Shown here one piece after another: positions 1 through 13,141 of a DNA stretch of 64,000 nt (position 1 is its first letter; each line of letters opens with the position of its first letter). The position numbers and the translations under genes are program-made. The notes beneath the pieces are model-generated. The model searched no databases. It had not been told where the DNA came from and saw only the letters and a list, made by a program, of their open reading frames with translations. This DNA is from Punica granatum (lineage: Eukaryota; Streptophyta; Magnoliopsida; Myrtales; Lythraceae). The stretch spans positions 6,510,001 through 6,574,000 of the forward strand of contig NC_045131.1 of assembly GCF_007655135.1 (NCBI RefSeq), given 5' to 3'.

Positions 1-1177
<1,177 letters not shown>

Positions 1178-1806
1178 ATCATGATAATTTTAGCTTCATT
1201 TTGTTAGTCTGTTCTGTCGTTACTGATCAGTCCTGCCGAACATGGGATTCTGGAGTGGGTTATTATCGAGTGTCATATGCTTTGTAGCTCGAAAAGAGGA
1301 CGGTTGCAGCGCGTGGTTTTTTCTTTAGTACGAATCATTTTGCCAATGTTGTGTATGTTTCTTGTTCTCCCGTTTTCTCTTTCCCAATGCAATTTCAATA
1401 AATTTCCATGTATTACGATGAAGTGAAGAATGGACGGAGAAGAAGGATAATGTTTTCGTATGGTCCTGGGCTTTGCCAAATTAAGATTAACCACGCTTAG
1501 GAGTGCAATTACAATAACGAAAGAGCACAGGAACCACGAAAGCAAGACCGGAATTGAACATCTATACAACGTTCCTACTTACTGAACGGAAAACATCATC
1601 AATAAGGTAATGCTAGGTTATGCCACTTTGTAAAATTTCTTTTGTACATGGATTACACGAGTAGAGAACCAGAAATCGTCTTAGTGGTCGCTGTTTAGTT
1701 CATGTAGCCTGTAAATCCTATTTTAGCTTTTACCATTACGGAATAACAGGTCATTAGAAAAACTTGAGCGGGTGAATCTTTGATGTTTGATTTTTCTACC
1801 CCCCAG
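1178..1806. other. Convergent 3' flanks of RPS15 and the receptor kinase
   Basis: Contains the RPS15 3' untranslated region (AATAAA near 1397) and, on the other strand, the 3' flank of the receptor kinase. No further coding signal or repeat is visible. Confidence 0.6.
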
Positions 1807-4410
1807 TTATCTCCCCTTCGGGTTCACAATCTGCGAAAAGATCTCGGTCGAGTTTCCGTCCTCCAGTCCCTGATTCATCTCATGCTCGCTCCCAAGGCTC
1901 AGGTTGCTAATGTGGAGCCTGACGTTGTTGTCCTTCAGGCTGATCTCGTCGAAGTCGCTCGTCCTCTCCCTTGTGGAATGGCTCGAGCCGTCGACGTTCT
2001 CCTGCAGCTGGAGGGCGAACTCTAGGTTCCACAGGACGTCTCCCATAGAGGGACGGTCTACTCCGGCCTCAGAGAGGCACTTCTGTGCGGTCTCGGCGAA
2101 CTTCTTGAGGCATTCGGGGTTGATCTTACCCTTGATATGGGGGTCGATGATGTCCTCGAGGATGCCCTTCCTCGTGCAGTGCTGCGCCCAGTCGGCAAGG
2201 CTGACCTGTTCCTTGGGGAGGTTTGGATTCAGGGCTGGCCGGGCACATAGGACCTCGAAGAGGACAACCCCAAATGAGTAGATATCAGACTTCTCCGTCA
2301 GCTGTTGCCTCCGGAAGTACTCTGGGTCTAGGTACCCGAAACTTCCCTTCACAACTGTGCTGACGTGCCCCTTATCCATGTTTGGCCCCGTCTTCGAGAG
2401 ACCGAAGTCGGAAACCTTGGCGACCCAGTTCTCGTCCAAGAGAATATTGGTGGTCTTAACATCTCTGTGAATGATCGTGTACCTTGCTCCCGTGTGAAGG
2501 TAATGGAGCCCTCTGGCTGCCCCGATGCAGATCTCAAGCCTCTGCTTCCATGAAAGCTGAGGATTGTTGCCCTTGTAAATGTGTTCCCTGAGGGTTCCCC
2601 GTGCCATGTAATCATAGACCAGGCACATCTCATTGTCTTCCTCGCAGTAGCCGATGAGAGACACCAAATGCTTGTGCCTCAGCTTCGAGAGCATCTCAAC
2701 CTCGGTCTGGAACTCATGGACGCCCTGCTCGGATTGGGGGTTCGATCTCTTAATGGCGACCTTTGTGGTCTTATCAATGACTCCCTTGTAGACCTTGCCA
2801 AACCCTCCGACACCAATGACATAAGACTCGTCGAAGCCCTTTGTGGCCTGTTTGATCTCAGCCAGTGAGAACCGGCGGCTGAGGCCCTGGGCCTCCGACG
2901 AGAGGTGGCTGGTGACGGAATTGTGGGATTTGCTGCCGTTCGTGTGGGAGAACTTGGAGATAGGAAGCCAACTGGTGGTGTGGGAGTCCACTCCGTGGAT
3001 TCTCTTTTTCCTCATGTAGACGGTTATGCAGATTGCCGCCATGGCCCCGAAGGCTGCTGCGCCACCGGCAGCCCCACCAATCACGTGGATGTTGCTGCTA
3101 GTGGAGGAGAAGCCCTTGGCAGCGTTGGCCTTGGCGGCTGCCTCAGCCTCGGCCTTGAGGAGCATCTCTGAAGGCTGCGGGTTGGGCCCGGCTAGGTTCC
3201 CTGTCGGGTCGTTCATCTTGAAAATCTCCAACCCGTTCAGAATTGCATCATAGAACTCAGGTGGTGGGTCCGCAGTGACCGAGGGGTGGAGGGCTAATGT
3301 GATATGGTCATCCCCGGTCGTGTCTGCAACATAAATAGCGTAGTCCTTGTACACGGGGACTGACTTACGGGTTGCCCACCCAATGACATCAGCTCCGGCC
3401 TGGGCTGTCTGATTATTGATGTAGATATCAAATACCCTCTGATTCACCTTGTCGTCCTGGTAATCGCAAAAGTGAAGCCTCACCAGGTAAGTAAAATTCG
3501 CGTCGACCTGGAACTGCCATGTCAGATTGTAGTTCTTGTTGAGGTCCCCGTCATACCCCATCGCTCTCGCGGTGTAATAAACTGCCAATGGGGCGATATA
3601 TTGGGGCATTCCATTGTAATCGATCCCGTAATCGGGCCCGTCTGATTTATTTGCCATGGTCAGGACACCCCCAACTGCCCCATAGAGATAAGGTGTGTCA
3701 TCATACCAAGTCCTCAGCTCAGTGTCATCCATGGCAGCAATATATTGGCCGCCAACATTTAACCGGTACATCGTCTGCAAGCTTGAGGTCTTGACATCCA
3801 CGGGCATGTCCTTGAACCCGACCATCTGGGCTGAGCTGAACATGTCCGGGATGGGAATCAGTTCGATCCCGTTGATAAAAGCAAACGACCCTTGGTGCTC
3901 CTTCGAGGGTGTGAAGGTCACATTAATGAAATCGGCGGTCGCTGGCGCGAGAGAGTACTCCTTCACGATATAAGCCTGAGTGAGGGCTCTGCTGGTTTCA
4001 GAAGCACTGAAGTTCTTCAAGAGCGAGATTCCGGCGGCAACCACGTCGAAGTATGCATCGCTGGGGTCGAGGGAGCCATAAGTTGCGGGGTAGAAATGGA
4101 GCCGGATCCAGTACCGGTTGTCGGCCTTCACGGGGAGCTTGTAGGTCGCCTCGGTCGTGAAGATTCTCGCGGTCATGTAAGGGACCTCGGAGGGGAGGGA
4201 CGGGTCCTGAAAGGAGGCCTGCGAAGAGGTCGAGCTCGAGGAGGTGAAGTACTTGGTGTCAGGTTCCCATTCCCGCCCGTCCACGTCCTTGCGTTTTTCT
4301 CCGGTCCCACATGTGAGGACAATCTTCGAGTCCACTCCCGACACAAGGAGCAAGTCCAAGACGAGGAAAAACGACAGGAACAAAATCAAGGTAACGGTAT
4401 TCTTGCGCAT
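1807..4410 (-). CDS. ANXUR/FERONIA-type CrRLK1L receptor-like kinase
   Basis: Plasma-membrane receptor kinase of the Catharanthus roseus RLK1-like family; members bind RALF peptides and control cell-wall integrity and tip growth. One uninterrupted 867-residue frame without introns, as usual for the family. A signal peptide covers about residues 1-25. Two malectin-like domains follow (about 30-195 and 210-400), with several N-glycosylation sites (NFS, NVT, NLT, NFT, NQT). One membrane helix lies at about 442-466, followed by basic RKKR. The kinase domain (about 527-800) has the glycine loop GVGGFGKVYKG (533-543), VAIK lysine 554, HRDVKTTN (648-655), DFG (668-670) and GSFGYLDPEY. All catalytic residues are present, so it should be active. 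The kinase reads closest to ANX1/ANX2 as I know them, with FERONIA next; which one needs a tree. The ATG at 4410 opens directly into the signal peptide. Confidence 0.95.
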   Translation of the reverse strand: MRKNTVTLILFLSFFLVLDLLLVSGVDSKIVLTCGTGEKRKDVDGREWEPDTKYFTSSSSTSSQASFQDPSLPSEVPYMTARIFTTEATYKLPVKADNRYWIRLHFYPATYGSLDPSDAYFDVVAAGISLLKNFSASETSRALTQAYIVKEYSLAPATADFINVTFTPSKEHQGSFAFINGIELIPIPDMFSSAQMVGFKDMPVDVKTSSLQTMYRLNVGGQYIAAMDDTELRTWYDDTPYLYGAVGGVLTMANKSDGPDYGIDYNGMPQYIAPLAVYYTARAMGYDGDLNKNYNLTWQFQVDANFTYLVRLHFCDYQDDKVNQRVFDIYINNQTAQAGADVIGWATRKSVPVYKDYAIYVADTTGDDHITLALHPSVTADPPPEFYDAILNGLEIFKMNDPTGNLAGPNPQPSEMLLKAEAEAAAKANAAKGFSSTSSNIHVIGGAAGGAAAFGAMAAICITVYMRKKRIHGVDSHTTSWLPISKFSHTNGSKSHNSVTSHLSSEAQGLSRRFSLAEIKQATKGFDESYVIGVGGFGKVYKGVIDKTTKVAIKRSNPQSEQGVHEFQTEVEMLSKLRHKHLVSLIGYCEEDNEMCLVYDYMARGTLREHIYKGNNPQLSWKQRLEICIGAARGLHYLHTGARYTIIHRDVKTTNILLDENWVAKVSDFGLSKTGPNMDKGHVSTVVKGSFGYLDPEYFRRQQLTEKSDIYSFGVVLFEVLCARPALNPNLPKEQVSLADWAQHCTRKGILEDIIDPHIKGKINPECLKKFAETAQKCLSEAGVDRPSMGDVLWNLEFALQLQENVDGSSHSTRERTSDFDEISLKDNNVRLHISNLSLGSEHEMNQGLEDGNSTEIFSQIVNPKGR

Positions 4411-4685
4411 TTTGTTAATCCGTCAGTTAAGAGGAATGAGAGGGAGCGCCAAAAAAGAGCGAAACCAGCCTAGGCGTACAAGGAAAATCGGGCACTAGGA
4501 ATGAAGGCCAGATTGAGGGAAATAGGAAGAAGAGCTGTTCTTCTGCCTCTCCCTGTACGCCGGAATCGATCTCGGGTTTCTCTACAGACTACTATCCTGC
4601 TTCAACCGGTCGGGTAAGATTGGAAGACACTGCCCATGGCTGAATCAGAACATGTTCACCTATGTGCCTGAATCTCACCTGGGGG

Positions 4686-5168
4686 ATGAGACCAGACCAG
4701 AGAAAAAATTCGAGGTAACTTTTCTTGGTTTCTTTTTGATTGATGGAGCCTCCCTCTCTTTCTGTCTTTTGGGGTTTTTTCCCTAATTTTTGCTTCCCAT
4801 AATTGGGAAAAAATTGGGCCCGGAGGCTAATCTGAGGACATGGGAGTAGTTATGGATTTGATTGGTGCAGGACAGCTTTTACCAAAGAGCTAGGAATTCC
4901 TAGGAAGTTGGAACAGCAACAGCTAAATTTAGCAACTCCGTTCCTAGAATGTCTCTCCCTTCCTGAAACTTTGAGTTGTCACCGTAAGGAAAACACTGAA
5001 ACAGAGGATAGGTATTGGAAAATAAGAACAGAACATCCCTCGAGTACTTTGATAGAACAACAAAACATTCTCGGTGAAATTACGCAGGAAATATCGGTAA
5101 CAGATGATATGGGAAACTGCAAGGATAAAGAAGAGAAAATTGAAGAATTAGGAGAACGATTGATTTGA
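4686..5168 (+). CDS. Possible small two-exon protein, unknown function
   Basis: Not recognised. Joining 4686-4714 to 4871-5168 across a T-rich 156-bp intron with clean GT (4715) and AG (4870) sites gives an open frame of 108 residues starting MRPDQRKNSR, ending in the charged stretch KDKEEKIEELGERLI and stopping at TGA 5166. An in-frame ATG 24 bases upstream would add eight residues. The product is hydrophilic, Glu/Gln/Lys-rich, with no signal peptide or membrane helix and a short possible C-terminal coiled coil. It lies divergently about 275 bp from the receptor-kinase start, so the pair may share a promoter. It could equally be the last exons of a decayed gene or chance. The intron quality and long open second exon are the only evidence. 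Confidence 0.35.
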
Positions 5169-5860
5169 ATTAGCCGAGTTCCAAGAACACAAAGCCTTTG
5201 TGTCTTGCATGGACCGATTACATACAGTCCTGTTTGTAATTCCATCATGGTTCTTTCATGCACAATGTTATAGTATATTATTGATACTAAAGAAGAACTC
5301 ATTGAGTAACATTGGACCAACATCTTATTCGGACTTATGATCTAACAAGCCTGTACAATTCACAATAGCCTGATGTATTAAGTCTATCAAGCTAGAACCG
5401 TGCTACTACTTTTCCCCCATAACAAATATAATAGGAAGAGAAAACCGAAAAATTTCATGGATCTTCAGATGATGTTAATCTTGAAGTGGAGCTCCAAATA
5501 AAAACGAAGCCATTGTTTCTCGACTAATGTTTCTTGCATATGTTACTGTGTGGTCCTTTATGAATGTTCTGTCCGGTATGACAACTTTTGATTCTTATAA
5601 GAATCAAGATAACCACATTTCCCTTGCGGCAAAAGTTCTTCCGATTCCCCACGAAACTAATATGAAACACTGTCTCGAGCATGAAGGTGTTCAATTGCAT
5701 GCAATGTGATCGTTTGTATTTGTCTGTCAACACGTGCAGATTCGCCCAAGAATATTGTCGACTAAATTCGAGGAGGGTGGTTGCTGCTCAAATGTAGCTG
5801 AGCCCTCCAATGATTAGTTCCCAATCGAGCTAACTAAATTTGGCCTAATCAAAGATCATA

Positions 5861-5885
5861 GAGAAAGAGAGAGAGAGAGAGAGAA
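5861..5885. repeat. (GA)n microsatellite
   Basis: Near-perfect GA run of about 12 units, roughly 480 bp upstream of the DUF1685 start. It may bind GAGA-type BBR/BPC factors (inference). Confidence 0.85.
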
Positions 5886-6022
5886 TCCTAATAATAATAA
5901 ATCAGTGAATGTCATGGAGGGCCGGGCGGGAGGTTTGTGTATGTTAGGAATGGACGGTGGAGGCAGCCACAGGTCCCTAAGGGTCAGCCCCGACAGCCTT
6001 CCGTTATACGATTAACTGCCCA

Positions 6023-6043
6023 TCTCTCTCTCTCTCTCTCTCT
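6023..6043. repeat. (CT)n microsatellite
   Basis: About 10 CT units upstream of the DUF1685 gene, at the head of a pyrimidine-rich stretch typical of plant core promoters and leaders. Confidence 0.85.
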
Positions 6044-6356
6044 TTGAGCTGTTCTCTACTTCTTTTCCTCTCTTGTTCCCCATCTTTTTTGGTTCCTTGT
6101 AACAAGATCCTAGCTTCCCCCTCCTCTCCCCTGTGCCCTTCTACTTATAAGCCTCCGACCGGGTCCCAAACTCGGTGATACGCGTCCACTATCTCCCCTC
6201 AAGCCTGATCGGCCAGGCGGCTCATTCGTTGCTGCCTCGGCCCACTGTCGTCGTTCTTTTGTTCCGGTGCCGAGATACCGAATAGCCATAAAAACGATAT
6301 CTCTTTTTGCGACGTCAGTCTTTGTATTTTCTCCGCCAGGTTATTTGTTAGGGGAG

Positions 6357-7415
6357 ATGAACAAGGACGCGTCATCCTCGGCCTCCTCGTACGAGTCTTC
6401 GGAATGCGAGGAGCTGGAGAGAATGCCCCTTGCCCCGCCGCGGTGGAAGACCGGCAAGAAGCGGCTCTCCAAGCAGCTGTCCATGTGCGAGACCCCACGG
6501 GACATTGCCTGGGAGAAGCGGCGCCGGCAGATCCTCAGGCAGGAGAGGAAGAAGAATGGGCTCGCGAACGATGGGGATGGCGCCATCACCGATGAGGACC
6601 TCAGCGAGCTCAAGGGATGCATCGAGCTTGGGTTTGGCTTTAAGGAGGAGGACGGGCAGCAGCTCTGCAACACCCTCCCCGCCCTTGACCTCTACTTTGC
6701 GGTAAATCGCCAGCTGTCCCCGAGCCCCGTCTCCACCCCACAAAGCCAAGGCTCCACCTCGTCCCTAGGTGGCCGCTCTTCCTCATTCGGGAGTCCTAGG
6801 AGCGAATCTGACACATGGAAGATTTGTAACCCAGGTAAGATGATCGTGCCAAGGTTATTCAAGTTCATGGTATGTCATTTGATTGCAGGAAAGATTATGG
6901 AGATGGCATAAAAACGGATCAAAATTGAAATGCCGCAGTTAAAGTGATCGCATTTAACAATACACGATGAGACAACATTTTACGACACATATAACAATAC
7001 ACGATGAATGTTGGCAAATGACACATCTCTTTACATAAACACAAACAATTAGTTTGTCTTGCTAAAGTCGAATATGAGATGATGATCAATCACATATGCT
7101 TCCAGATGCATGATGCTTGGAACCCAAGCAACAGGTGTGAATCCACGCACTCACCGCCGAATGAGAATCCTGGAACGGAATATATAATCTATTTAGTGCA
7201 ACTTATCACATGAAAGACGTCTGAGATGTGAAAATATTGTACTTACAAAGATATCATAGCTAGTGAAGCCATTCGATTACGAACTTGTGAACTGTCACCA
7301 ATTAAGGTTTACAGGCGTGTTATCGTGTGTTGCAGGGGACGATCCACAGCACGTGAAGACGAAGTTGAGGCACTGGGCTCAGGCCGTGGCTTGCTCTGTG
7401 ATGCAGTCTAAGTGA
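6357..7415 (+). CDS. DUF1685 family protein
   Basis: Plant-specific protein of unknown biochemical role. Two exons, 6357-6834 and 7336-7415, with GT-AG sites and a split Gly codon, give 185 residues. The family signature is complete: ITDEDLSELKGCIELGFGF (about 77-95), CNTLPALDLYFAVNRQLS (about 104-121), and the C-terminal block encoded by exon 2, beginning DDPQHVKTKLRHWAQAVACS. The N-terminal third is Ser-rich, then basic (WEKRRRQILRQERKK, about 52-66), which may act as a nuclear signal. The middle is a Ser/Pro/Gly linker. I chose the ATG at 6357 because the open frame continues upstream only through a GTG and hydrophobic leader-like sequence with no family similarity. TGA at 7413 follows directly after the conserved block. 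Function is not inferable. Confidence 0.9.
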
Positions 7416-9604
7416 GAGAGGAGTTACGGATGGCTTTGTACAGGGATTCATTCGAAATATCCAATCAAACAAAAAAACACAACAATGAATTAAACATGAG
7501 TAAGAGAAGAGAGACTGTATGAGACAGACAGGTGAGGAGATCAGGAGAGAGGAGGCTTAATTATAAGTTTAGGTTTAAATTTCTTCGACCCAAATCGACC
7601 TTTTGGTATATATATTATATTATATATTTACTAATCATCAATAGCTGCAACCGAAGACGATTGGGTGTGCGGTTTTTCAGTGTTTTTCCCCTCCTTTGTA
7701 TAAGCCAGTAGGTTAAGTCTATTGGTTCTGGAATGAACAATTTCCTCTTGAAATATCTCTCCTTTCGATCTTCTTTCGCTCGTTCTCTCCGTAGATTTCT
7801 TCCCTTCTTACCTACTCTCTGTGGTGTAACCTGCTTTGATTGCATATGCAAGGTCCTCTCACGTGTTTGCACCAGTCATACTTGTTGTACACAGGCAATT
7901 TATATTGTCTAGGAACCCCAAGATAATTAACGGGCGTGAACGCTGTCTTAAGTGTAACTATCATTTTTCTCGCACATATATCAGACTGAAGCTGCTTCGG
8001 AAAATTCCAGTGTCTTGGCCATCTTGTCTAATAGGGCCAAGGTCCTAGAAGGATGATAGGCAGTAAAGAGATTGCCTAAAGTTGGTGACTCAAGATCACA
8101 TGAGAACGAAGGGTGCTCAACAGCCGTGGGAGCCACTCTGGCCAAGAGTACTACTGGACAGTCATCGCTCAGGGCCGTTTGGTTTGTCGGAATGTTCGGG
8201 GATTCCCGGGATTTTCCCAACATTCCCCCGTATATTGCTATGTTTGGGTGGATTCACATTCCCATCACTGGGGCTTCAGGAGTCGCTTGCTAGAATCTCA
8301 ACCAGCAGGTCATGGGATTGTGAATACCAAATAGAGAGGTGGTTTTCTCAAATTCGTTGTTTTTCCTCGCATTAAGATATATCTACAATATTACATTATC
8401 ATTCACGTTCTCACTGATTCAATATACTTTCTAAACACAACAATTTTCGTATTCCAATCTATTTTCCAAGGATTGTCATATTCCCATCATTCTTAATATT
8501 TCTAGAAATGTTTAACAATCCTCGAACCAATAAAATTTTCAAGGATTCTCGCAAATTTTCTCTTATTTGGCGGGAAAAACATTCCGAACAAAGCTCGTCA
8601 GTAGGTTTCCCATGGGATAAAGAACCCGACGGGCTAAAGATGCTCGTTTGCTGGTGGTGGGACTCAACACTGCATGATCATAAATCTATAGAAACTCCAA
8701 TGCTTCCTTTTTTTTGCCTTTTAAAATAATAAAGCGTATCTGACTTTCATCCCATTAATCTCCCCGGTCCACTTAAACATTTTGCAAGCCCATTGAAATT
8801 TGAAATTGGGTGGGAAGCGTGGAAGACTACTCACCCTACCTCAAGTCACTTGTGTTGTGCATTTCCACTTCTTCCCTGAACTGGGACAATATCCGAGTCA
8901 AACTTAAGTCTACAATATTCGAGTCAACTCTTAAAAGCTTATGAGTTTTTTTTTTTTTTTCACGACGATTCAGCTCGTCATAAAAACTTAAATGTGATAA
9001 ACTCATGCAGTAATGCAAGTTTATTAGTGAAATCAATAGAAACCTGACTCTATCGAGTTAAAAACTCAATTAATTTATAAGTTATAAAAATAGAGTACTA
9101 TTTTATAACTTCTTATAACCTCACTTTTCTTTTGTAAAATCGACCATTAAAAACTATAAGAAGAGGAAAATGGTTTGTTTATTTCATAAAATATTAATAA
9201 GAATATATGCTGGTCCTCAATTTTACCAAAAAAGTTATTATTCAAAGAAACATGTACAAAATTATCTTCAAAAATTACATTCATTGTTTATACCAAGGTG
9301 CGATTTTACGATCGTAGAAACTCGAGGACTGATCCTATTGCATTTGTGTCAAAAAAAAAAAAAAACCTGGGACCGGTTAGGGACATTGCGGCGGGTCCAC
9401 TCACTGTCCCACTGTCCTCTCCACAGTCCAGTCCACAGTGTATATAGTAAAGTAAACCCCCGGAAACTTCCCTCCGCCATTTCGCTCCTCCTTCGTTGGC
9501 AAAGCTAAAACCCTAAAACCCACCCATCTCTGCTCATCGCAACAACCGGGCAGAGCTTTCGTGACTGTGAAAGCTCCGGTTTTCAGTGATCTCAGGCCCT
9601 CGCC
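7416..9604. other. AT-rich intergenic region with a possible MITE
   Basis: No gene. The right end (about 9370-9604) becomes GC-richer and looks like the promoter and leader of the ankyrin-TPR gene. A MITE-like segment is listed separately. Confidence 0.5.
8165..8605. mobile_element. Possible MITE with imperfect terminal inverted repeats
   Basis: The left end begins GGGCCGTTTGGTTTG, a start common in plant MITEs, followed by TCGGAATGTT. Near 8580-8600 the reverse complement reads TTTGTTCGGAATGTTTTTCC, matching the left arm with gaps. The interior repeats patterns such as ATTCCCATCA. No clear target duplication was found, so the boundaries are approximate. Confidence 0.35.
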
Positions 9605-12600
9605 ATGGCCCCTGATGCATCCGACGCCCTGGCAGGTCCCTCCCTCTCAGCCTCTGTGCGAAAGATGCGTTCAATCGATCGCAAGTTTTCATCTTTTGGC
9701 CATTGAATGATCTCTTGTGAATGCATTGTTGATTCTTGAATCGTGTGTCACGGTTTGTGCTTACGAGTCGCTTGTGATTGTCTTGCAGTGAGGCAAAAAG
9801 TCCAGCTCTTTCTCAATGCAGCCCGAACGGGGAATCTTGATTTGCTGAAAAGTGGGTACTCTGGATTTCCCATTCTCCATTTTGCCTGTCTCTGTCGTGA
9901 TTGGAGGATCGGATTTTATTTATTTATTTATTTTTGGGGGCCAATTCTCTTGGTTGGTGATGTGTGAACAGATTTAGCAAAGCAGCTTGATGATGGCAAG
10001 GGGATGGCAATAACTGTGGCGGATGTTAAGGATGCAAACAAGCGAGGGGCGCTCCATTTTGCGGCAAGAGAGGGCAAGATTGAGGTTTGCAAGTACTTGC
10101 TGGAGGAGCTTAAGCTTGATGTTGATACAAAAGATGAAGATGGTACCATATATTTCTCATTTGTTTTTTCTGGGGTCAAGATTATCCATTTAGACACCAT
10201 TTTGTATTTTCTGGGCATTTTGGTTTTTTATGTTTATGGAATTGGAATTTACTGTAGAATTTAGTCATGGAAGTTGGTTGTGCCCCTTCAAGCTTAGCGT
10301 CTAATAGCTTGAAGGAATTGGCTTAGTTTCTTTGGGTCATTGTTAGTCTCATTCAATTCACTTTTTTTTTTCCTCATAGGTGATACTCCTCTTATTCATG
10401 CTGCTCGACAAGGGCACACTGAAACAGCAAAATACCTTATTGAGCATGGTGCTGACCCATCTATACCTAGTGAGTTAGGTGCTACTGCCCTGCACCATTG
10501 TGCTGGAATAGGTGAGTTTACAATCTGTATAAAGTTGCCATTTTCGCCAATGATGGTTTAGATCAGGTGGTACCAGATTCAGGATGATTCCATAACAACG
10601 TTCATTGGCTGGTGTCTAGGGAATATTGAGTTGTTGAAGATCATACTTTCAAGAGGAGTTGATGTTGAGTCGCAAAGTGATGCTGGGACCCCCTTAATTT
10701 GGGCTGCTGGTCACAGTCAACCTGATGCCGTGAAGATTCTCTTAGACCATCAGGCTAATGTAAGCTCGTTTACGTGATTGCGCTTATGTTATAATTCATC
10801 TCAATGGAGAATAGAGTGTAGAGCTGCTTTTTCCTCCAGCAATGACCAGACATTAAGTAAACTCCATGTCTAGTGTAAATAATGGAAAGGAACTAAAGAG
10901 CATATTGTAATTAGCAAGATATAAAAACATGCATAAGCAGCATAACACTACTCTAAGTAAAGTACAACTCAGTTATATGCCATTGTAAGGTTATAGAGAA
11001 GGAGAGACACAAAAAGAGAGTATAAATAGTTTAAGAATGGTTTGATCAACTTGATTGTTCTTCCTCAGTGGATAACATTTTTAAGGGCAGACTACTAGCG
11101 GATACAGATTGTAAATATGTAAAATTCTTGTCTTGAATCTTCTCTTGCAGCCCAATGCTGAAACTGATGATGGTATCACACCACTGTTATCTTCCGTAGC
11201 GGCCAGTTCACTTCCTTGTTTGGAGCTGTTGCTTCAGGTTGTGAACTTTCTTCCCTCCCTAATGTGTTATCTGACTGTGTGATGTACAGATTTCTTGTAG
11301 ATAATGCATTGGTTAATTATCAAAGCCTACTTTTCTTTTACAGCTGGGTGGAAATGTCCTGTAACACAACTAAGATGTCCTGTCTGACAATTGTGAAGTA
11401 TTAAAATCTAAACCTTGGGAAGTTTCTGTTTTAATTTTTAAAGGGTGTATTATGTGCAGGCAGGTGCTAATGTGAACATAATTGCTGGTGGAGCGACCCC
11501 TTTGCACATTGCTGCCGATAATGGGAATCTTGAGATCATTAATTGCTTATTACAAGCTGGAGGTGATCCTAATATTGCTGATGAGGTAGGTCCATCAATT
11601 CAATGATTCACCTGAATGAAAAATACTGCTAGACACTCTTGTTTGCAGCATCCAGCATTTTCTTCCCCTATGTTTTGTTCAAAAAGAAAAATAGTTTGAT
11701 TGACTGTGATTTTGGTTTCACAGGAGGGTGTGAAGCCTATTTTGGTCGCAGCTGGAAGAGGCAACCAGAGGGCTGTGGAGGCTCTTTTTCCCGTGACCTC
11801 ACAAATCGAATCTATCCCGAAATGGACGGTTGATGGCATTATCGGATATATGCAGTCTGAGTCAGGCAAACAGCAGGTACTGGTTTGACAGCACAGATGT
11901 CTTCATTCACCTCAAGCTTGCAACATTTTGGATGTCAAATTTAGCTGTTTACTATGGCATTAGAATAATCCACTCATCTGTTTCCCACATTTTGTTGTGC
12001 CTTGGTGTAACATTTTAAATTTCAATGGTTGATTGGCAGGAAGAAACAAAAAAGCTTCAGGAGGCAAAGGCCCAGAAAGATACTGCATCAACAAAGCAAA
12101 ATCTTCCTGAGGTGAATTTTGCCATTCTAGCTAGTTATCACTAAAACACCATGTGTTGTCCTTTTGCTCTATAGAGAAAGACAGATTATGTTGCCCCCAA
12201 ATTTGCATCTGTATATAAAAGTATCTAACATAGGATTGCTTTCACTGACTCGAAGGAGGTGTTCACCAAAGATACATAAATCAATTACAAAGTTGCTTTG
12301 AGAAAAGAAATTTGGATTGAACATGAAATCACTAATAATGCATGTGTCATGTGTCTGCACTTTGTCAGGTGAGTCCAGAAGCCAAAAAGAAAGCTGCAGA
12401 AGCAAAAGCAAGGGGAGACGATGCTTTCAAGAGGCAGGATTTTCAAACAGCCATTGATGCTTATACACAGGTAGTGTTCATCCCTTCCCCTGCTTTAAGC
12501 GGAGGCCAGTTTCCTTTCTCCTCTACAAGTTTTAAATTTTTAGATTGAACCAAGATCTCAGTTACCTTTGTTTCAACCTTCCGTCTCTATGTATTATATT

Positions 12601-13141
12601 CAATAAACAAAAATATGTATGACAACAGGTGATTGACTATATGATTCTTTTTTGTGGCATTTTGACAGGCAATAGATTTTGACCCGAATGATGGGACTTT
12701 GCTTTCCAATAGAAGTCTTTGTTGGATTCGTCTCGGACAGGCTGAACAGGCACTAGCTGATGCAAAGGCCTGCAGAGCGCTCAGGCCCGATTGGCCCAAG
12801 GCTTGCTATCGTGAAGGAGCAGCTCTGAGCTTACTGCAGAGGTTCGACGAGGCAGCGAATGCATTCTATGAGGGTGTCAAGCTCGACCCCGAAAATAAGG
12901 AGCTTGTAAATGCTTTCAGGTTAGAATGAAACAATATAATGTTCTCTGTACTAAAGCCAGGAGTAATGATATATGTTTATATTAATGTTGAGTTATCAAT
13001 CTGTAAGATCTGGAGCTTAGAAATTGTGGCATTTGTCTTTGGGTTGAGTTTGCATGGTAACTTATTTTGCTCTCTCATCCTCCCAGAGAGGCTGTTGAAG
13101 CCGGAAGGAAGTTTCACGGCACTGATCAGACCAAGACATAA
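9605..13141 (+). CDS. TPR10: Ankyrin-repeat plus TPR protein, co-chaperone-like
   Basis: Twelve exons join in frame to 460 residues: 9605-9635, 9789-9851, 9972-10142, 10380-10511, 10620-10759, 11151-11237, 11460-11585, 11724-11876, 12040-12111, 12369-12470, 12669-12919, 13087-13141. All introns are GT-AG. Residues about 15-300 form ankyrin repeats (GALHFAAREGKIEVCKYLL, DTPLIHAARQGHTETAKYLI, ATPLHIAADNGNLEIINCLL). A Lys/Glu/Gln-rich linker (about 302-335) follows, then three TPR motifs (about 333-445). The architecture matches the Arabidopsis At3g04710 (TPR10) class, thought to dock Hsp70/Hsp90 C-terminal EEVD tails through a carboxylate clamp. Clamp positions N373, K403, R407 and K338 are present, but the first-repeat Asn position is Asp342. 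No signal peptide; probably cytosolic. The symbol is by architecture. Confidence 0.93.

Larger units (their letters stand above)
5169..6356. other. Intergenic and upstream region of the DUF1685 gene
   Basis: No gene is visible. Holds a (GA)n run at 5861-5885, a (CT)n run at 6023-6043, and a C/T-rich stretch to about 6200 that looks like the core promoter and leader of the downstream gene. The short frames near 5520-5730 have no coding character. Confidence 0.5.

Noticed and set aside
1904..3253. Several plus-strand frames of 60-125 codons
   Set aside because: Antisense shadows of the GC-rich receptor kinase gene.
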